Assembly: GCF_003597395.2 (NCBI RefSeq)
Contig: NC_133778.1
Coordinates: 16,845,566 to 16,909,565 of the forward strand
Direction of reading: 5' to 3'
Source of the DNA: Chelonoidis abingdonii
Lineage: Eukaryota; Chordata; Testudines; Testudinidae
DNA length: 64,000 nucleotides
Part shown: piece by piece, positions 57,601 through 64,000 of the stretch
Position numbering within the stretch: position 1 is the stretch's first letter
Layout of the letters: each line of letters opens with the position of its first letter
Notes under the pieces: generated by a model
The model's input: only the letters and a program-made list of their open reading frames with translations
What the model was told of the DNA's origin: nothing
Databases searched by the model: none
Translations under genes and position numbers: made by a program

Positions 57601-60600
57601 TGGCATCACCTCGGACATGCTGAGTGAGCAGATGCTGAGAATTGCTAAGGAGAATTTGCAGACCCACATAGAAATTGAGAAAGAGGAGGAATATATTAAA
57701 AGTCTTATCAACCCCTTGCAGGTCTGGATCAGCAGGTGAGAAAGCAAAAGCACAGTAATATTCATTCAGCTTTAGAATAATGTATTTCTTCTCATACAGT
57801 CTTTCTTCAGCTGATTAAATGAATGTGGGGCTTACACATATACATTTTGATATTGTTTATATTAACTGAGGTACATACACTTTACAAGTAATTTATCTTT
57901 TTTGTAAATTCTTTCTTTAAAATCCTAAACCTTAAAACACATTACTACATCAACTTCTGATGTCCCTTTTAATTAAATTTTAATGTAAATTAAAAAGCTC
58001 TTTTTGTAAAACATTGTCCATAGCTGTAGCAATTTGTTTTAAAAAATACTATAAGTAAAGCACTAAATTCTTCATGTACTTGCTGATTCATTTACTTGGA
58101 ATAGGTTGTATATATTTTGTCATTTTTACTGCACCCTTCACTATTGTTTATGGGCATTTAATAGATATTCCAGAAGGTATTTATGTTTTGTTTGCAGCTT
58201 CTAAACTTCCCCCACAATCTAATCCTTCTTGTGCCCCCTTTTCCCCCCCAAAAACCTGGCAAGGTGATATGAACTTAAAGGGACACTGTTCGGCCAAATT
58301 TAGCCCCCAAATGAGCTTTGGAAAAAGAACATTGTTACAATAGCAGAACCCAATAGAAATATTTTGATGAAATGTTATATTTTAAAGCATAGAGGAAATT
58401 TTCACATGAATAAATATTCCCATATAGTGTTGGTAATCCAAACATTGCAGCATTATGCTAATACACGAAATGATATGAAAGCAAGACTGAAATGATATAA
58501 GGTAATAGATCATTTGAATATTAATCAGCTACAAGACAAAGTTCTTTGTCATTCATTTTTATAACACATTTTATAGTACAAACGGGAGCATTTACTGATT
58601 AACAAAGATTTTCCATATTTAAATTTTCTCATCAGTGCATCAGCTCCTGCCTGCTATAACCTGATTCCATTATTGGCCAATGGAGAAGTGTTTGGGATGG
58701 CAACAGAGGTTAGCATTCATCTGCTTGACAGTAGCCATTACAAGGAAATTCTGCATGGTATTGTGATGGAGGCTGAAGACTTGGCATTCCCCCTCCTTCA
58801 CAGTGTCTCAATGCACACTGAATTAGATGATGCCTTTGTTCAGGCTGATATTGTAATTTTGCTTGATGATATCCTCTTTCAACACGAGATCCCATCACTT
58901 GAAGACTGCATCAGACAGGTAACTGAGCAATGTAAGGTGTATGGTTCCCTGATTGAGAAGAATGCCAACAGCAGGGTCAAAGTTATTGTGTCAGGAAAAA
59001 CCTTTGTGAACCTTAGGGCATTAATGATTATGACATTTGCCCCATCCGTTGACGGCCAGAATATTATCGCTGTGGCAACGTCCTTGGAAAATGCAGCTAA
59101 AGCTATGCTGGCTAGGAAACTGAATATGAATTCAGCAGGTGAGTAATTTGTATTTGTACTCTTCAATATCAGTCACAATCTGGGAACTTCAGTGGTCAGA
59201 ATTAACGCATTTTCAAAGCAGGATGCAGTTGGAGTATATGTAAAAAACAGAAGTACACCCATTATACCTGCAGATGTGGGATTCTACATAAGAGAAGTGC
59301 AGACATTTATAAGTACAAGGCTGCACACTCATTTTTGCAGGTGCAATCACCACTTTTCTTTGAAGTTAATATGTTAAATATCCTATTATTTGGGGAATTC
59401 ACCAGATATTTGCTATTTGGGTATTCACCAAAGCAGTTTGATTTTTTATTTAATTATCTTTTACAGTTCACCATTAAGAATTGGTGCCTAAGGCTTTAAA
59501 AGTAATATTACCGTGATTGCAATTTGTTCTGATTTGTTATCCAGTAACTTAAATAGGCACTACGATATACATTAATGCAGTGATTCTCAAACTTTTGTAC
59601 TGGTGATGCCTTTCACACAGCAAGCCTCTGAGTATGACCCCCCCCTTTATAAATTAAATTTTTTATATATATATTTAACACCATTATAAATGCTGGAGGC
59701 AAAGCAGGGTTGGGGTGGAGGTTGACAACTCGCAACCCCCCATGTAATAACCTTGCAACCGCCTAAGGGGTCCTGACCCCCAGTTTAAGAACCCTTGCAC
59801 TAATGTATACAACTACATCAGATAGGTTAAAGTTCCTACTTCAATTTCTGTCTGGGTTTCATACATTAAGTTCTTTTTTGTTATTGTAGCAGTTCTGAGG
59901 TAAAATGACTCCTGCTCCAAGGCAGTAGGCATTTAAAACACAAAATCTTTCTGTTCACTCATCTTTATATAGTCTTCTTTGTTACAGGAGTCAAAGATGT
60001 GATTGTTTGGGGTAATATCAGTGGCAATAGCTACGTTGATCTGTCTAAAGCAAAAGTTTACAGATATGACAGTGCTATCTGGGGCCCACCTAACTTTTCA
60101 CGCCGTTTGCTGGACATGATCTATGATGGGTACAGTATACATTTGTTTTTCATTTTGATCTTTTAAATGTTACCCTTTTTAAATCCATATCAACCTGAGG
60201 CCACTCACAAATACAAGGAGATTATTATTATTAAAGATGATACTTTCTAGCATAATACTAAAGCTACACTGAGTTGATCAGACAAATGTAGTTGGTGGGT
60301 ACAGGGTATATCATGCATCCAAAGTTACACAGAACCCCCTCCTCCTTTATATACACATTTACACATCACATTAGTTTACTATACATAGCATCATGTTTTG
60401 GTATTGTCTTTATTACTTTGTAGGAACCAACCACTGTACAGCATGCTTGGTCCACGCGCTGTTAGTGTTTGACTTACTCTTTACCTCACCTTACATTCCA
60501 GGCTTTATTTTATACATTGTTGTCTTGTCCATTGTAAATGATTCCCTGGATGTTCCCCCTTAATCTTAGTTAATACAGACACTGTTTCCAGCCTGCTAAT

Positions 60601-63600
60601 CCATTTACCTCCATAATTCTGTCTCCCAAGAAATGAGGCCTCGCCTCTGTCTAGTTACTCGTGCCAAGTGAGGCCTACAATACTAAGGTGCCTGTCTCCC
60701 CTCATGCATTGTACAAGGAGCCTTGGCACCTAACCCAGGCTTTGTGGATCACAGTGCTGTTCCTGTGATTTTCTAGGTGCCTAAAAGTTAGAGGTTGTGA
60801 TGTTTGGTGTCCCTTTGTGGATCCAGGCCCTAATCTTTATTGACAAACCAGCTAAGGCACCTGTCTACATCTTTATGTGCCTAAATACCTTTGAAAACCT
60901 GGCTTTATTAACTTGACAGCACTAGTCGAACAGTCTGTGTTCTGAGGGGACCCTGCAGCCACAAGGGAGCAGCGGAGAGGTTATGATCAAGGATTTGCAG
61001 ATTCAGCACATTCCCCCGGTTACCTCCACCAAAAGGGCCTTCTGGAGTCCCCACTACAATTTAGAATGCTGAAGGAAGGCATTTGAATAAATGACCTGCA
61101 CCTGCAACACTCTTCACCTCTGACAACCAGGCCACTTCTACCTCTGTGCTTTTATCTATAGCTGTAGGTGACTAGCTTTAAGCCCTCAAGATTGAATTAG
61201 TCCAGTGGTTCTCAAACTGTGGGTTAGGACCCCAAAGTGGGTCATTTTAATGGGGTTGCCAGAGCTAGCTTACAGTTGCTGGAACTTGGGGCTGAAGCCA
61301 GGATCCAAAGCCGAAGCCCAAGGGATTCAGCCCTGGGTAGCGGGGGTCAGGTTATAGGCTGGGGCTGAAGCCCTTGTGCTTCGGCTTTGACCCCTACCCT
61401 GCCTAGGCAATGGGCTTTGGCTTTGGCTCCCCACCCAGGGCAGTGGGAATCAAGTGGACTCAGGCTTCGGTCCATGCTCCTGGGGTCAGGTAGTAATTTT
61501 TGTTGTCAGAAGGGGGTCATGGTGCAATGAAGTTTGAGAAACCCTATCTGAGAACTGTATTAGTCCATACTGACATCTTCCACTGTCTTTATTTCTTATT
61601 TAATCTAGAAGACTACCTGATCTTGAGTCTTCCATAATTATATTAAAAATCTCTCCTTTCTTGATGACAGCAACTGGGTGCGTTCAGAATTTGCATTTGT
61701 ACTGAGTTCCCTGAGTTCCCGGGCGCATCACTGCTTAGGCATGTCACCTGCTCATGTAATAGCTACTGTGCTGAGATACTGGTATCAAGACTCTCCTTCT
61801 GGGGAGATTGTCTCAATGGGAATACTCAGCGAAGGTAAATTTCTATTTGTATTTCACACATACTGTGAAGATTTCGCTTTACTCTATAGCTTCCTTCAAT
61901 AAGTGTAATAGTAATTTTTTAATTCAGATCTTTAACAATTTTCAATTAAATCGTGATTCTCTGAGGATAATTTATTTTCTTAACACAAGAGCTTCCAAAT
62001 CTAAGAAATTATTCTTCCAAGATCCTAGAATGCTGTGTGTACTTTTTACATGCATCTCACAAAATTACTTAGGTGTTTTTGTGGTTTCATTTTCCTGTCC
62101 CTCTATTTTAACCCACTAATTCAATTGATTTTATGTAGTCACTGCTTTGTAGAAAGGATTTTTAAATTCGTTATTGATTCTTTGGGCTACATTTTGAAAG
62201 AATGTCCTTTAACTGTGATTATGAGTCCAAATACATTTAGAAATATTTTCAAATGTGCCATTTAAAGAAGAGATGGAAATAAGGAATTTTGCATATCCAG
62301 TGTTAGGGTACACAATGATTTTGTGGATTCCTAATTAAAACTTGCAGTCATGATGAATCAGGGAGTTCGGTGTTCTTTGAATTGTATGATGAGAAAGGCA
62401 ATAATCTGTCTATTTTAGAGTTTTAGATTGCTACTCACTACTACAGTATTTGAGCACATCACTGTGTGTTTTGATCAGCAAGAAACATGTTTAGGGGGAA
62501 TTTTTTCTTTAGGTCAATTTTGTATCCCTGAAGGGATTATCTTCTCCATGCCTGTGAGGTTCCAGGATGGTAGCTGGGAGGTCATTACAGAAACAGAAAT
62601 TAGTGAAGAAACTCAAGAAGCTCTGAAGCGTTTAGCCCATGATCTGATACAGGTGATGTCACTCTCCATCTAGTATTATTTCCATCCAATCATCTATGGG
62701 TGTGTCATAGGGTGCTCTACTCACCGCTTGGAAGCACCTCCTCCTGGTTGTTCTGGGGATTAGCACTGCCAGGCCAATGCCCCTTTCTGTGGTTGCACTC
62801 TGTCACTCTCACTCTGCGGCCACTCTCTCAGTCCAGGAGCTGCAGCGTCCTCTTCGTGACTCAGTCCTCCAGTCAGGTCACTAAGTGGTTCACCTTCTGG
62901 ACTATCAAAATCTTTCCATACTAACGGTCTCAGGCAATTCTCTAGTGGCTGGTAGGGAACCCAGACCCGCCCACTACTTTGGGTTCCAGTCCAGGGACCT
63001 ATCTCTAGCAATGGTAGCCTGCTCAATTGCAGACCATGGTCCTGTCATCATTCAGAGGATTACTTAGGCCACCTAATTCCCCTCAGCTGTGGCCTATCTG
63101 GTTAATTGGCCCTTTCTGAGCCTCATTAACACCTTCCAGGCTGGTGTGGGATGAACACCCCATCATCGGCTGTATTATAGTTTTGGATGCTGAGACCCAT
63201 CTGCCAAATGAGACTCCCTACAAAATGCACGCACACCGTTGAATATACAAAAATTTTATAGTGGTGTGTGTAAACTAGCATTTATGTATGCAGATTCGGC
63301 AGCTGAGCAACTAATTGCCTGTAAGCACATAGTAGTAGTTAACATGAGCCAATATAGATTTTGCACCCAAAAGTTAGTGTGTTTTGTCCTGTGCCGGACA
63401 GAAATTCTGCCTTAATTTTCCAGTTGCATTCTGAGTGGCTGACTGGACCATTTTGTTTTGGCTGTACCATATTTATGACAGTACCATGGCAGACTGACTG
63501 TCTGCTGGTATGACTGTAGTGTGCCGTATGTGCAAATACTGAAGGTTTTTTTCAAATACTGGGTTTTTTCAAAGCCTAGAATTTCTCATGAAACACAAAA

Positions 63601-63883
63601 TAAGCTAACAGCAATTTCTTTTCAGTGTGTCATTCACAATAAATTGAAAATTGTTATTAATATTGAGTACAAGAGGACTAATCTCAAACACTTCACTTCA
63701 TCATCATTCATTTTTTCTCTTTAGTCATGTTAATACTATGTAGGGGGTATCTTCGTCCGAACATTTTAAATTCATGCTAGAAATTGTAGCTCTTGTAAAT
63801 AGTATATGATAGTAAAGCTCTCTTTCTCATGTAGGAAAAACAAGTTGCACTAGGGGAAATACCAGAAATGCGTCCATATAAAG
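51688..63883 (+). CDS. MDH1B: Malate dehydrogenase-like protein 1B, 5' nine exons
   Basis: Nine exons with matching phases are seen: 51688-51709, 54177-54289, 55948-56082, 57593-57735, 58636-59138, 59988-60129, 61671-61834, 62513-62652 and 63835-63883. They encode about 470 residues; the end of the protein (about 50 residues by human length) is outside. The N-terminal 90 residues ([24 protein letters not shown]) form a thioredoxin-like start typical of MDH1B. The dehydrogenase part follows from [11 protein letters not shown] (139) to [17 protein letters not shown] (310-326) and on. The catalytic His of MDH (WGNHSS) is Ile here (I316), the Arg-rich loop that binds malate is replaced by LLDDILF (213-219), and a third binding Arg is Ala near 291. 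So activity is doubtful. Function in cilia is suggested by expression, not by this sequence. Confidence 0.95.
51795..52125 (+). repeat. G-rich minisatellite in MDH1B intron 1
   Basis: About ten imperfect units of roughly 30 bases built from GGGGGCAGTTAGAGGGG, CAGGGAGGGGATATGG and AGAGGGGTATAGG. The G-runs are on the MDH1B coding strand. Confidence 0.85.
53195..53425. mobile_element. DNA transposon, same type as 3163-3375
   Basis: AGTGTGTCTATGCTGTAACT at the left, GATGTCTACACTGCAGTTTT inside, GCCTGGGCTCTGGAACCCTC in the middle. The GC-rich core and 'TCTACACTGCA' parts are shared with 3163-3375. Confidence 0.5.
54830..54950 (+). repeat. Dispersed retroposon 3' end
   Basis: ACTGTGAGCTTTTTGGGGTG then CAGTGCCTCACACGATGGGG and TGCTATAGTACTACAAAGAA follow the family seen at 39060-39190. 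Confidence 0.55.
56101..57454. mobile_element. Tigger-like (pogo) DNA transposon in an MDH1B intron
   Basis: The ends are inverted, CAGTAACTCCTCACTTAA left and TTAAGTGAGGAGTTACTG right. Both flanks carry TA (56099-56100 and 57455-57456), as for mariner/pogo elements. The middle is GC-rich with many short open frames on both strands but no DDE transposase motif, so it is non-autonomous. It lies between the third and fourth MDH1B exons; 1354 bp. Confidence 0.88.
59578..59797. mobile_element. Small hAT element
   Basis: Left end CAGTGATTCTCAAACTT, right end AGTTTAAGAACCCTTG. The flanks CATTAATG (59570-59577) and CACTAATG (59798-59805) agree at seven of eight bases. It is in the intron between the fifth and sixth exons. 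Confidence 0.75.
60740..60905. mobile_element. Partial foldback MITE, relative of 7816-7947
   Basis: AGGTGCCTAAAAGTTAGAGG, TAATCTTTATTGACAAACC and GTGCCTAAATACCTTTGAAAACCTGGC share the '(a)ggtgcctaa' and 'tacctttgaaaa' parts of the MITE at 7816-7947, but the left arm is lost. Confidence 0.45.
61203..61557. mobile_element. hAT element
   Basis: Left end CAGTGGTTCTCAAACTGTGG, right end AGTTTGAGAAACCC...GAACTG. The flanks AATTAGTC and TATTAGTC agree at seven of eight bases. Inside, GGGGCTGAAGCC and its inverse occur. It is just before the seventh MDH1B exon. Confidence 0.7.
62695..63166. mobile_element. Possible DNA transposon or LTR remnant
   Basis: ATGGGTGTGTCATAGGG at the left and, in reverse at the right, ATGGGGTGTTCATCCC form a loose inverted pair. 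The text between (CTCACCGCTTGGAAGCACCTC and GATTAGCACTGCCAGGCCAA) looks like a dispersed repeat, but I cannot name the class. Confidence 0.35.
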
Positions 63884-64000
63884 GTAAAACCATTAGTAGT
63901 AAATATTGGTTTAAAGCTGTGTCATATAACAGAGGACATAAAATAAGATTTTGAGGGGGATTTAAAGTAATGGGTGTGATGATTGGGTTGTATGATATTT

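Noticed and set aside
61678..61902. Separate 74-codon gene
   Set aside because: It is the seventh MDH1B exon read past its donor into the intron.
62428..62673. Independent 81-codon gene
   Set aside because: It is the eighth MDH1B exon with preceding intron text in frame.

Overview
This is a vertebrate nuclear window, most likely from a turtle (Testudines). The host genes have short exons bounded by GT/AG sites. The repeats are CR1 LINEs, tRNA-headed SINEs with CR1-like tails, hAT and Tigger-type DNA transposons, a DIRS retrotransposon and a retroviral solo LTR. This mix is typical of turtles; the species cannot be named from the sequence. There are no bacterial features (operon, CRISPR, plasmid).

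The host genes match the order known from human 2q33.3 (MDH1B, FASTKD2, CPO). A carboxypeptidase O locus lies on the minus strand at the left edge (89-4903, four exons seen, the rest outside). It keeps a full activation-peptide reading but carries an in-frame TAG and a one-base deletion, so it looks like a pseudogene. FASTKD2 lies on the minus strand (32911-49174) and is complete: 11 coding exons give a 687-residue mitochondrial RNA-binding protein ending in a RAP domain. MDH1B lies on the plus strand (51688-63883, nine exons, C-terminal end outside). FASTKD2 and MDH1B are head to head across a CpG-rich promoter (about 51240-51780) that contains a perfect palindromic RFX X-box 50 bp before the MDH1B start codon.

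Region by region: 1-5 kb, CPO remnant; 5-13 kb, intergenic, with a repeat-poor candidate regulatory stretch (6290-7180) and an inverted pair of an unclassified repeat; 13.4-17.5 kb, two adjoining CR1 copies, the first interrupted by a hAT element that is itself interrupted by a small hAT element, both with 8-bp target-site duplications; 20.3-26.9 kb, a nearly full-length but broken DIRS element interrupted by a 933-bp solo LTR; 27-32 kb, foldback DNA transposons and a CR1 tail; 33-49 kb, FASTKD2; 51-64 kb, the promoter and MDH1B, whose introns hold a minisatellite, a 1354-bp Tigger-like element and small hAT elements.

I found no convincing new biological system. The best leads are the CPO decay, the X-box in the shared promoter, the loss of catalytic residues in MDH1B, the datable nested insertions and the inverted pair of an unclassified repeat.
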